Shown: positions 14,001 through 24,199 of the stretch, one piece after another
How positions within the stretch are numbered: the stretch's first letter is position 1
Layout of the letters: each line of letters starts with the position of its first letter
Assembly: GCA_011037195.1 (NCBI GenBank)
Contig: JAAEAF010001519.1
Coordinates: 7,501-71,500 of the forward strand
Source of the DNA: Triatoma infestans
Taxonomy: Eukaryota > Arthropoda > Insecta > Hemiptera > Reduviidae
Direction: 5' to 3'
DNA length: 64,000 nt
Program-made: the position numbers and the translations under genes
The notes under the pieces: model-generated
What the model saw: the letters and a program-made list of their open reading frames with translations, nothing else
What the model was told of the DNA's origin: nothing
Database searches by the model: none

Positions 14001-17000
14001 TACCTCATTATGTGCATTGGCGTCACATCCGATCAGTAGTTCCAGTCCACCATCCTTACAGTAAGTTACCAAATTCTGCAACTCTTCTGGTGGTGGTGGC
14101 TCTGTTGAGTCGAATGGAAGGTCGAGATTGGATTTTCTTTGGCATTCCAGGGCTTCTTCAGAAATGCCAGTTTTCAGGGTTTGTCCCCGGGATTCAGCAT
14201 TCCTGTTGTTGGCTATCCAGTCTGCAGTGTCCAAGTCTACGTTCTGCGAACGCAGCTTTCCCAACACCACAGTTGGGGCCTTCTCCCTCAGCGTCCCTGC
14301 CACCCACACCAACACCTTGGCAATCCTGAGGACTTCTTTGGCAGGATAGACCTTCAGAGGATTCGTCGCTGAAGGACCCTATTCCAGCTATCCTATCCTC
14401 TCCTCTCCCTGCATCAGTTCGAGGGGTAACCAAAGTATCACCCCCCGAATCCATACCCACCACTGGTCTCACCCCAGAACCCTGGGGATCTCCACCAACA
14501 GAGGGTATTAGTTTGGGCAAGTTCTTCTCTTCTCGCCCATCCTTCCTTTCTCTTTCCACAAAAATGGTGTAGTCCATTTTGTTCCCACGAGAAATGGGGG
14601 AGATGTACCGTCACCCGTGGCAGAGCCCCATACCACGAGAAGGCTACAATACAATGGGGTTTCGCCCGGTTCCCCAAGGTGACCGCTACCGCACATATGT
14701 TTTACCACCCTGTACGCATTCAGCCTCGACGCGCATCCCTTCTCGGCTTGGGTGGGGATACCTAAGGGGTTGGGAAGGATCACTAGGATGGGGAGTGGGA
14801 GGGGAAGAGCCAGAGGGGTTTAGTCCGGCCCTCGCCATTTCCTCTTCAGCCACCTCCCGAGGGAGGTGCCCAGATCGCACCACGTGGAGGTGAGGTTGAC
14901 TTGGGGAGTTAGAAACGGACAGAGACGCACAAGGCACTCTGCCCTATCCCTCTTACGACCCAAGTGGGAGTGTAACAGAAACATTACGTTGAAATGAACT
15001 CTCTATACGAACTTGGTGAATTTCCTCTGACAATGGATGAAAGTCGAGTACGACGGATAAAATACCAGATTATCCAGCATTCACACATTCAGTAAGGAAT
15101 ATAGGTTTAATTATTGCTAAAGAATTCATTTTTCAACAATTGGAAAACAAAATCAATTGTTCCTGGAGTACAAAATATTGCCACGATAATGGCGGTAAGC
15201 AATAGGGTGTGTGAGGTCAAGGGATTATGACACAAAAAAGAAATATGGAAAATGATGTAGGATTCTTAACTTGTACTTACATATATATTTTTACCCAGCA
15301 GAAATGAATTTGTAAATCATGAAGCATAAAGCAAGGAATAGAATAAATTTATGGCATAACAACATAGCTACCATAACAATAATTTTAACTTACATTATGG
15401 TTGTTTTTGTAAAACTTACATTGTCCCGTACAAGAAATAAAATTAACTTTGATTAATGTATTTGTTTGAAGGGTTGCTACTATTTTTGCGTAGGAAGAGA
15501 TTAATAAAAAACAGTGATAAACCTAGAAAGAATACAGTAACAACAGAGTACAACGGCCGGGTAAGATATGCATCTGGCTTAGTCACATAGGCGCGTTCTA
15601 TCTTTACAACAGTCACAATAAGATACTATGATGTCAACCTCATTTCTTTTTTTCCTTTTAACTTAATATTCTTTTTAAATCCTGGCTAAACTTGTACATT
15701 TGAATTTTCACATTATAAACCATAATATTTTATAAATATAATTCATATTGCCAAAGTATTTAAATATTAATAGTAAATTTTGTTTTATAATCATTTTCTT
15801 CTTTGCTTTTCACCGACTTGTCTTCACTGGTCTTGTTAATATGTGCAGACCTAAATGGAGTATTTAGCAACTTGCCGAATAGTTTCTAGTTTTGCAGTAA
15901 TTACTGCCAATGCCTTTGCAAAAACTTAGTGACTAATTACAAATCAGCATTATCCTGATTTTCTGATAGCATGGAAATTTGAAAATTTGTAATTGTAGGC
16001 AAATTTGAAAAACATTCTTGTTTTGCAAAGTTTTTTAAATTTTTTTTTCGTTTAGTTCGCATGAAGATTTATCTCTAAAGAAACAGGATCTCGCGGAAGG
16101 TTAACTAATAACGGTTTCATCTCTTTATTACTTTGTTAATGTACTTTATTTGTTGGAGTTTCATACATTTTTTTTTTTTTTTTTTTTTTGAGACTCTTAA
16201 AGAATTTTCAGCACTATGTTTGCTCGTCTGTTCGAAATCTCGATCTCAACCTGAAGACTATTTTGCACACACAAAAAATAATCTAGTTTAAAATAATATT
16301 AGTTTCCTAATTATAGGAAACAAGACAGGTGGTGAATTCAATATTCTTATTTTTTTGTTAATTGGTTTATTGAATATTTACAACTACATAAATAAATATG
16401 TAACAAGTAAATAGGCTAATAAAAGTATAAACAATTACATGATGGTCATGAATGGTAGTTATCTGGTGACAACTACCATTAGTCACCAGAAGGTCGCCGG
16501 GGCCAACGAGGTTTCAATTGCCTGGAAGTGTGATGGAGGAGAAGGTTTGCGCGAGAGGATTAGGATGAAGGGGAAGTCTACTGAGGAATTCTTTTTACCG
16601 GGGCTTTGCTATATCGTGGACAAAAGGAATCTTCAGATCTGTGTGGACTGAATGGTTGGAAACGTAATCAGGAGCATCGACCATACGTCGGAGTATTTTG
16701 GACTGCAGGGTTTGTATTCTGTTAAGGTTGGTACGTTTTGTGGTTCCGTAGTTCCAGTCCGTACATACAGATGGGTCCAAGTAGTGAAGTATACAGTCGT
16801 CTTTTATTCTGTAGAATGAGTATGGAGCGTTTGTCAAGGAAGGAGTCTAGCAAGTAGTCTAAAGCGTTTGTTGAGGGATGTCCAGTCTGGTGTGTGGGTT
16901 CCAGGTTAGTCGCTTGTCTTGGAACATACCAAGATAACGAATGTGATCTGTCGGTGGGAGTATATTGTGATTAAAATGTTATTTTCAGTTTCTCTATTAT

Positions 17001-20000
17001 GTATCCTGAGTAGTTGTATTGTAATCTCAAATTTTTCAACGTGCAACGTCCCTCTTGTACACTAAAGAGTTTCTGAAGAAGGGCACATTGTTACTCGTAA
17101 AGTAGAGCAAATAAAGAATTGTTTTTCTTTAAAAAAAAACCTCCGCCCATTTATAAAAATCTCCTTATAATCATTTTGTTTTACAAAAGCTGTATATGTC
17201 TTTATTGCTTAAAATGAAATTTTCTTGACAGTTCTAACATTTTATTGTTTGGTTAGAGATCCAGCCTAATATATCTTACTTTTAGATTTGTCACACTTAA
17301 AGAAAGGTTTTTTGCACTCTATTCTTTTGTCGTTGTATGCTCGGAGCTATAAGATTTACTAGCTGGAAAAATAAGAGCAGTTCAGATTGGTCTTTAAATA
17401 GAAGGTTAAAGTTTGTCAAAAAATAAAAAATAACTAATGCCGTAACGCTTTAATTGCCTTCTCATACTTCAATAAAGTGTAAACAAATTGCTCTTAAAAA
17501 TAAAATATGATAAACAAAAATAAACTGAAATTTCTCGCATTAATAATTACTCTGTTTACAAACTACTAAATTGGAACCAACCGCCACCTTGTGGGTGATA
17601 ATTAAATTTTTAATTAAACTTCTTAGAATTACTATCCAACTGAGGTGGTGAATTTTGAAAAATTCCAAATACCAAATACCTGTTCTGAATAACTGATTTA
17701 CCTGTAGCAGGGCGACTAACATAATTCTACCAAATTGCTATTTGAATAATTCTATATTTCTTGGTAAAAACAGGATTGATGTCATGCTAAAAATTACAAT
17801 ACTACATTAAAAATATAGTAATTTAATAGAGATAGCATACTGAATGGTCTTCATGCGTGCTGTGCTCCAAGGTCAAATGGTATCTTTGCAGATCCTCTGC
17901 GCTCTATTTTGAGACCGGAGATCACTGGTCAATATCTCTTTGTAAATACACCACAATTTTCCATTTGATTATTTTGCTATTCTTTGCTGATAAGTAATAC
18001 TAACTTAAAAGATGCTTGTATCTCCTCGGATAGCCAAGCTGCGTTGAAGGCGCTGAGTTCATATGTCTACACTTCCAACTTGGTACTAGATTGTTCTAGA
18101 AGACTAGAAGAAAGAGCTTTCCTCCTTGAAGGGTTTACTTATAGTCTGGGTACCAGGTCATATGGGAATTATCTGGATCGAGATGTATAGGTTTGCCAAA
18201 ATAAGCGCCCCTCTCCCTTTCATTAGACCAGAAGGTCGCTAGGGCCAACGACGTTTCTATCTCCTTCTATGATTGCCTGGAAGTGTGGTGGGGGAGAGGG
18301 TTTGAGCGAGAATTTCTGCTGTGGAATTTCTTGTACCGGAGCTTTGCTATATCGTGGACAAAAGGAATCTTCAGATCTGTGTGGATTGTGGATCTGTGTG
18401 TTATGGTTGGAAACATAATAAGGAGCATTGACTATGCGTCGGATTATTTTGGACTGCAGGGTTTGTATTCTGTTGAGGTTAGTACGTTTTGTGGTACCGT
18501 AGAGTTCTAGTCCGTACATCCAGATGGGTGCGAGTAGTAAAGTATAGAGTGTCTTTTATTCTGTAGAGTGAGTTTGGAGCGATTGTCAAGAAGTCTAGCA
18601 AGTAGTCTGAAGCGGTTGTTGAAGGAAGTCCGTTTAAGTCTGGTGTGTGGGTTCCAGGTTAGTCGCTTGTCTAGGAACATACCAAGATAACGAATGTGGT
18701 CTGCCGGAGGGATAGGAGTGCTGAATAGGAAAACTGGAGGAAGAACTTTTCTGTTTAAGGTGAACACAATATAATGGGATTTGTTAGGGTTGATTTTTAG
18801 TCTGGATTTTGTTAACCAGGACTCGAGTGAATTCTTATTTTTAAGATTGAAATAAATATTTGATAATTAAATTTGTAAAAATTTGAAGGGTTACATTTTT
18901 GCTAACTGAAAAATCTACAGAGCAAAGTTATAATATCAATAATTTAAGTAACCCTATATTATTCCTGTTAGAAACAGAGAGATATTTAAAGTTTTATTTC
19001 AATTGAAAAGAAAAAAATTATACAACATAATCTATGAAAATAATGAGAATATTATTTTGTATGCTCTAAAACATAACAAGGTGCCATAACCTAAGTACAT
19101 GTTATGGTGCACCTTAGATTGTAGTTTGTTGTAGGGGATTATCGCACTGCGACCTGATTCCTCCTATTATGTCCCCCGGAATCTTCTCAGTGCACTGCCG
19201 GCCTCCAAACAGTGTTCTTTAGCTATAGATAATACTGCTCATCATCCCTGGAGTTGTAGAGGCTCCTAGGAAGAGAAAATCTAAGGACAGCATGCTGGAT
19301 TCGAACCCGGGACCTCCGCGTTGCTAGACCAGCGCGCTACCACTGAGCTAATCCCTTCCTTCTCTCTTGGCTTATGCCAATTAACTAGTGGAGACCCTCG
19401 TTTGTGTACTATGTTTGTCCTTGTCTGTAAAGTGTAGAGTGCATGTAGAGTGTAAGTGTATTGTGCACTGTTCTGACGAAGTGTATGGAGTACTGAGCTG
19501 TGGTAACCCGTGGGCTCGCTACTCCCTAAGTAACTGCATGCAACAGATACCCCTTGCTGGCATGGTGCTCCCTAAATTAAAATTCGAATTCCAGATGGCC
19601 ACCAATTTAATTTTTTGTAAGAGATGAGTGGCTTCCGATTTCTTCATTAAAATCTCTGATCTTAGTTTTTAAGCCCTTCTGAGTAGTAATTGAAACGATA
19701 CAACGCCATCTATTCAAACTGATTCAACGATTCAACTATTCAAATTTATTTTTCACGAAAAAATTACTTATGGTTTCCATCACTGCGGATCTTACCACTA
19801 TGTATTAAGCTTTGAGTTTGTTGCTTGGACAGTGTTTGTATCTAATGTTATAGCAATCGATAACTTTTCTTCTCACTTTCTCTTACTGCTCTAAGAGGAA
19901 ATATTGCGATAGTGTCTAATTTTCGATATCAAGTTTTTACTGGAAATACATATTTTGAGGTACAAGTGGTTTTTGGTGTGTCCGCACTAAATTTTGTGCT

Positions 20001-23000
20001 GATTTGTGTATGTGTGTATCTGTTGGTCAGCATAACTCAAAAATTATTTTTACATGTTATTACATGCAATATTTTACATTAAACATGTATTAGTAACCAT
20101 ACCTACAGAGACCTATCACTTCTGTTTGAATTAGTTTACAGAAAAAATTCATTTAAGGAAGATTTTGGGGGAGGAGAAAGGATATTTATACCTCAAAAAA
20201 GTTTTTTGAGGAAAGATATACTCATGACAGGTTCGCCCATTCATAGTATTTTCTGTAACCTCTAATAGAATAGTTTTAGCAGTTATTTTATTTTTGTAAT
20301 TTAAAGTGCCCAATGTTACCATGAATGTCAATCTGTTTGTTTATTTATTTATTTATTTTTGATTTCAGGATGCAACTCCAGCGGTCAAAGTGGTGCTCAG
20401 AAGGCCTATTCTTGTAGAAAGTGCCGAATCATTTATACCTTTCCCAGCTAGTGTTGGAGTTGTACATGAAGGTTTGCGTATGTCTATACCAGTTGGCGCT
20501 TTAATAGCACCAATTCCAGGTTTTGTACATGGACCTCAAGCAATAAGAGTTATCTATGCAATACCCACCACACCACTTAATTTACGATATCCTTATTATT
20601 CACCTGTTCCTTATCCTTTCAGGTAATAAATATATGTTATTATTAAATATAAGTTAGTTAATTATTCATATGAATTAGTTTTAAAAAAAAATGTTAAGTG
20701 CCTACTTCGAAAATGGGGTCAACAATATTGAAACTTTACAGAGTATAGGAAATTTTAGTTACTTTTTTATGTATTTATTTTTTCCCCCTGTAAAGAGAAG
20801 TATTGAGATTGGGTCAAATTTTCGAAATTGTGTATTTGAAAACACATTGTTTTGAATCCTTAATACAAAACAACTTTTTAAGCGGTTGCTCTGGGTTGTG
20901 ACTATGTTTATGTGTGTATTGCAACTTTTTTCCTTAAAAACAGTAAAATTGCAGGAACCTCAAACTTTAGATTCTTTTTTATACACGTCCGAGAATCTGA
21001 AACTAAGGTTTTAATCAGAATCAGTCAATTTCTTAGTTTTTTTTCTTAGTTTTTTGCGTTTTTTCTCGAGAACGGCTCCATTTTTCTTATAAATTTGATA
21101 TATGAGAGCAAGGCAAAAATAATCTGCACTTTGGCTGTATATAAGTACAGCCACTGTGATAGGAGGTTGTTACATAACAATGTCCGTCCTTAATTGCTGC
21201 TCATACTAACCCAACACTCTTTAAAAACTTCATTTGGAAGTGTTTAATCTTCGCGTGTGTCATATAGTTCTTATTCTACCTCATCGAACCTGTTTCGTGC
21301 CCTCAAAGAAGCCAAGTGGACAAAAATTCACGTCTGATTAGGAGTAAAGACAGCGATGCATTCGTGGCTCGCAACTCAGACTAAAACATAATTTTTTAAT
21401 GAGGTAATAAAAAAGTTTGTTGCTTTTTTCTTTCAATGCCCTGCATCATAGTTGGCATTCCGCCAGTTGACGTCAAGCAGCCCAATATATCCAATGCTGA
21501 TCCATCCGAATAAATATACAACCAAATATTTTCGGGGTACCGAAACGTACGGGAGTTCGGGTTAGGCTAAGTCTAAGGCTAGGGCTTTAATTCGTAGCCT
21601 GCAGTATCTCCTTTCTTCACACCTCTAATAACCGTCACTTGAAAATTTGGAAAAAAATCTGTCTCTCACTTTTAGGGACAGCATTCTTAGAAGATAACTC
21701 CTCAGCAGTCGATAAAAAAGTCTTTTGAAACTTTAACCTTTGAGGCGGTTGCCTATAATTGTCCCAGTTCATTATTGTGGTACGCTTTAATCGCTGACTG
21801 GGTTTTAGCATCGCCATATCTCTTCTAAGACTTAATGGTTCGATGCGTATTGTATTTCCATTGCGTGGCGTGGACTTTGGGGCATCAGTGATAATTCTCA
21901 GCGCTTGGTTCTGGGTGATATCTAGCTTCTTTATAGTTGATCCCGATGATGTAGCAATATGTTTGGTGCCATACTCCATCACAGGTCTTTCGTATGACTT
22001 ATATGCCTCGATTAGCACATCTTGAGAAGAACCCCACTTAGTACCTGTTATTCTTTTCAATAACAGCATTTTTCGCCTTTATATACCAGTTTTCAGTTTG
22101 CTTAATTCCAGTTTGTTGCTGACAGAAAGGTATTGAGAAGCAAAGACATTATGTGGAGAACAAGGAGTCTATCTTTTCTGAAAGTTAATTACAATAAATT
22201 CTCTAGCCAAATTGGGATGATTTTTGACAATATAATCCTAATAATTTTATTTGAAAATTTTTTTGGGGAGAATCAATTGATTTTTTGAGGAATTTTTAGA
22301 TTTTCATTTTAGTGCTATATCAATTACGTTTACTAAATAATCAAGAGCAGCGGGTTTGGTAAAGTGGTTATGAGTACAGTTCTTAAAAAACAGCTGTCCT
22401 CTCCTATTAAAAGAGAAGAGCGTACTTGGATCATTACAATTGTTGTAATGAATGTTCATTAATTAGCATTTTCATTTTTAAATGCAAGTTTAACTACACT
22501 TTTACTTTCCCTTACTTCTGTATATGAAAATATTTTTTAGAGTGCCCATTCTCTCTTTTAATGTGAATTCGAGAGATCCCATTCTCTCTTTTACAGTTTA
22601 ATTAAAATGAGTTTGCAAATATGTTATCATCCTCTTCTATTCTCTTCTACAATTGCATGAAACTCACATTAGTTTGTTTTCATCCAATCGGTATTGATGT
22701 TTGGCTCTTATTAAAATATCTGGTGTGAAACATTGTCGGGCTTTTTTATGGAGAAACAAATCACAAAAAAACTGAAAAAAATCTATTCAGTAAGGTCGCA
22801 CTTCAAGTCAACCGTTTTCATTCACACTGGAAATTGTGGCAACTTATATAATTCTAATTAATATTATTTATTTATAGAATCATATAGCACATCACAGGAA
22901 AGATAATCCAATCTCTCCCCCTAAAAGTTTCCCTTAAATGAATTTTCCTGGAAAATGTTTAAAATAAACGTTGTAGCTCTTCGTATGTGTAGTTGATATA

Positions 23001-24055
23001 TCAAGTTTAAAGAAAATCGTTGCAACCGCTTTCGAAAAAAATTACAAAGAACTGAAAAAAAAAACATCAGTAAAGTGGGCACTTCTGGTTGGTGGATTTT
23101 GCCCGAAATCTTCGTGTCTGATACGTGGTAGTATCTACAAGAAATACCAAGCTTGAGCTTTGTTATTATTTTCACACACACATACAAACCATTTTCAAAA
23201 AATCACTTTTTTTTGGACTCATGGGACCTCAAAACGTGTATTTCCGTTTCAATTCGAAAATCTGGCACGATCGCAATACTAACAGCCGTTAGAGAAAGTT
23301 AAGAAAGATCTGTTGACAGGAACATAAAGTGATTTTTTTTTTAATTTGTCTTACTCTATTAATAAATAACAAAGCGTTACACCGTTACACATATTTAGGC
23401 ATTGGGTTTAGGTACCACATTGGTCTTTATCAAAAGAGTTTCAATGCTCATACGTTATTCTAGAATTATGATTAAATTAGGCGATATTATTTGCATTGTA
23501 AGTCAAATTGTATAAAGTAAAACAGGTACCTTTAAAAGAAACATAATAAAAATAATTTGTTACAGGCCTACATATGAAGATTATCTGTTTGAGTTAAAAA
23601 AACCATCTTCATTTCCAATAATCTCTACAACTGCTTCGCCAGTAAGTAAGCCTGTTATATCTTCATTGAAACCTGTCCAAGTAACAACAACTAGCCCGGT
23701 GGAAATATCTACAAAACCAACAATAAGTACAACAAATTTGGCTGGATTGTTAGGAGGAGACAAGAAACCAACAAACAGACCTTTAGTCACAGTTTTGGAC
23801 TTTCCATCAGAACTTGCAAGTCCAGCTTCTCTCTATTATCAGCCAACAATAGAAGACGAATTGGGCAATAGAGGTCCGCCTGAAGCAATTATACCAGCGG
23901 GTATTGTACAGTCTACCCAGCCAAGGCCAACTATTCAGTTATTCCTAAATGCAAAGGAGTCTGCATTATTGCAGGCTCTCAGAGATGAAGCTGAAGCCTT
24001 CAACAGGGACAACAACAGTGCCAGCCTCAATTCAATAAAAGTTGAAGCTCTTTAG
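8019..24055 (+). CDS. Unrecognised Pro/Thr/Ser-rich protein, last three exons
   Basis: Three exons join in frame with GT-AG sites: 8019-8243 (after ttgcag, ending CTG|gtaaga, phase 0), 20369-20622 (after tttcag, ending AG|gtaata) and 23566-24055 (after ttacag, completing an Arg codon and ending in TAG). They encode about 322 residues. The 5' exon or exons were not found in the window, so the start is unknown. Exon 1 begins VAILESVSCWNLQHDGG and is rich in Val/Leu. Exon 2 is hydrophobic and proline-rich (IPVGALIAPIPG) and ends YPYYSPVPYPFR. Exon 3 has a Thr/Pro/Ser-rich stretch (VQVTTTSPVEISTKPTIS), possibly mucin-like and O-glycosylated, then a helical tail (ESALLQALRDEAEAFNRDNN). No catalytic motif is visible and I do not recognise the family. 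A secreted or extracellular role is a guess from composition. Large introns of 12.1 kb and 2.9 kb are filled with repeats. Confidence 0.8.
8517..8963 (-). mobile_element. LINE C-terminal fragment, minus strand
   Basis: A 148-codon minus frame contains SLCHDLAPDSLIHFLFDCPVY followed by a conserved Arg and a hydrophobic tail. The spacing C...H....C with 'HfLf.CP.y...R' is the zinc-binding-like module after the RT/RNase H of I- and R1-type LINEs. It lies just downstream of the first visible exon of the plus-strand gene, inside its intron. The open frame makes it one of the less decayed LINE pieces here, though the rest of the element is absent. Confidence 0.55.
9500..9800 (-). mobile_element. 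RNase H tail of a LOA/R1-like LINE
   Basis: On the minus strand near 9790-9720 the reading is DELFWVLEHAEIKGNKRANEL, the degenerate form of the RNase H 'W.pGH..i.GNe.AD.LA' motif. After a frame change it is followed near 9700-9530 by RLRYMKRLKQRVMKYLLSLN, like the post-RNase H helices of R1/LOA elements. It has the same orientation as the LINE at 12,140-14,937 and lies just past the unrelated LINE at 9,816-12,140. It is therefore best read as the far end of the first element, separated from it by the second. Confidence 0.55.
9816..12140 (-). mobile_element. LINE with AP endonuclease and reverse transcriptase, minus strand, frameshifted
   Basis: Read right to left, the endonuclease lies at about 12,140-11,275 (RGTGFMLTENASELVA, SAYAPTEESDEDEK, KIILGDQNAQIGRE, then DCDSDHFMVKTKF). 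A Lys/Arg-rich linker follows at 11,290-10,949, then the RT at 10,925-9,816 with KIKNNKASGEDSLVAEFFK, ICPIYKKGDKFQCENYRGIS, GVRQDDALF and the catalytic CSYADDICLV. The catalytic Asp pair is intact, but three or more frameshifts or stops divide the protein. The endonuclease lacks roughly its first 30 residues and the RT ends abruptly after ANRAYLNKLY, before the usual C-terminal domain. Both ends are therefore missing. The endonuclease style resembles the RTE/craniofacial-development-protein-2-like class, but the clade is not settled. Confidence 0.8.
12140..14937 (-). mobile_element. LOA/R1-like LINE with internal deletions, minus strand
   Basis: GC-richer than its surroundings. From right to left it shows an ORF1-like tail (LGKLRSQNVDLDTADWIANN) joined in one open frame (14,315-13,782) to endonuclease (LELLIGCDANAHNEVWGS, SLLEFILANNLCLINEG). 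The linker follows at 13,588-13,200, then the RT finger (YKSPGPDGIFPALLQRGG near 13,120) and, after a (TA)n run at about 12,905-12,935, the thumb (LEVNPQKTTLVPFTRRRDIE, VKYLGVILDTKLTWNAHL) and post-RT region (FRVFLGFRAEWTRGG). The RT palm with its YADD box, and the join of ORF1 to the endonuclease N-terminus, are missing. The copy is dead and patchwork. Its RNase H appears to resume at 9,500-9,800. Confidence 0.75.
14988..15098 (+). repeat. Hammerhead-repeat family 1, degenerate copy
   Basis: Starting with 'gaactctctatacgaacttg' and passing through CTGACAA (15,027-15,033) to 'tacgacggataaaatacca', this matches the family whose better copies lie at 41,630-41,730, 42,870-43,016 and 43,083-43,175. 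Here the core is broken: the conserved G of CTGANGA is A, and the piece carrying the GAAAC box is deleted. It sits about 50 bp beyond the 5' end of the LOA/R1-like LINE. Confidence 0.6.
15100..16430. other. AT-rich intron DNA, nothing recognised
   Basis: Within the 12.1 kb intron of the plus-strand gene. I see homopolymer runs (a T run near 16,168-16,189) and no coding, tRNA-like or inverted structure worth calling. Confidence 0.4.
16480..16965 (-). mobile_element. Jockey-like LINE 3' fragment, copy 1
   Basis: The minus frame 16,837-16,595 contains YGTTKRTNLNRIQTLQSK and a 'dapdYVSNHSVHTDLKIP' block, the C-terminal region after the RT in jockey-type LINEs ('Wg.a..sni..iq..QsK.lR.i..ApwYv.N..lh.DL.ip'). 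It is near-identical in order to the copy at 18,220-18,840. Both end on the left at 'cagaaggtcgc..gggccaacga', so they share a 3' end and differ in 5' truncation. Frames are broken. Confidence 0.65.
17984..18190 (+). mobile_element. LINE RNase H fragment, plus strand
   Basis: The frame reads DACISSDSQAALKALSSYVY followed by a Leu-rich helix with LVLDCSRRLEE. The 'SDSqAAL.AL' box is the second conserved block of LINE or BEL-type RNase H, containing the catalytic Asp. A degraded 'WVPGH' equivalent appears as YSLGTRSYGN. No other part of the element is evident, and the flanking minus-strand LINE copies are unrelated to it. Confidence 0.5.
18220..18840 (-). mobile_element. Jockey-like LINE 3' fragment, copy 2
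   Basis: The minus strand gives IRYLGMFLDKRLTWNPHTRL near 18,690, then RFRLLARLLDNRSKLTLQNK, then YGTTKRTNLNRIQTLQSK near 18,480. This is the RT thumb and C-terminal region of a jockey-type LINE, longer than copy 1 at 16,480. Two frames are needed, so the copy is dead. It ends on the left with the same boundary as copy 1. Confidence 0.7.
19119..19565 (-). mobile_element. Composite repeat with embedded tRNA-derived SINE
   Basis: On the minus strand, near 19,352-19,294, the tRNA-like head reads GGATTAGCTCAGTGGTAGCG (A box) through to GGTTCGAATCC (B box), with an AGC-like anticodon position resembling tRNA-Ala. It cannot fold as a full tRNA because the acceptor pairing is absent. A SINE body follows (gcagtgcactgagaag region), and a further about 200 bp unit lies on the other side of the head, starting at 'gcatgcagttactta'. 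The same composite recurs at 63,327-63,783 and, without the head, at 50,430-50,700. Confidence 0.75.
21635..22069 (-). mobile_element. LINE RT C-terminal fragment, minus strand
   Basis: A 144-codon minus frame reads LLLKRITGTKWGSSQDVLIE, then RPVMEYGTKHIATSSGST, then KKLDITQNQALRIITDAPKS, then IEPLSLRRDMAML. This is the thumb and post-RT region of pol-like LINE proteins ('L..i.g..wG.....l...Y..yirpvleYg......a....l..L...Q..alR...gap...P'). The frame is intact to its stop, while the rest of the element is absent. It lies inside the second intron of the plus-strand gene. Confidence 0.65.
22690..23330 (+). repeat. Dispersed repeat, family DR, copy
   Basis: Shares with 7,080-7,640 the blocks 'cttaaatgaatttt', 'tatgtgtagttgatatat', 'gtttaaagaaaatcgttg', 'cgctttcgaaaaaaatta' and 'gggcacttctggttgg'. 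It begins near 'tctggtgtgaaacattgt'. No coding potential. Confidence 0.55.
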
Positions 24056-24178
24056 AAATCTTAAAGTAATTCAAACTTAAAACATATCCATTAGCCAGAA
24101 ACTGAGACTATTATGTATGATAAAACTGACATATCTCAATAACTGCCATTATTATTAAAACGTAATTAATTGAATTTT

Positions 24179-24184
24179 AATAAA
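24179..24184 (+). promoter_or_regulatory. Candidate poly(A) signal AATAAA of the plus-strand gene
   Basis: AATAAA lies 124 bp after the TAG stop at 24,053-24,055. A second AATAAA at 24,787-24,792 could serve a longer 3' UTR. Choice between them needs transcript data. Confidence 0.45.
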
Positions 24185-24199
24185 ATCATAAAGAATATT

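Noticed and set aside
17060..17115. A further hammerhead-like motif (CTGAAGA at 17,073-17,079 followed by a G-rich strand)
   Set aside because: The 3' box reads GTAAA rather than GAAA and the helix pairs poorly. It may be a decayed copy but the core is not supported.
19294..19360. A tRNA gene on the minus strand (A and B boxes, Ala-like)
   Set aside because: The acceptor stem does not pair and the block recurs in 31,900-32,128 and 63,327-63,783 with a SINE body attached, so it is the head of a SINE, not a tRNA gene.
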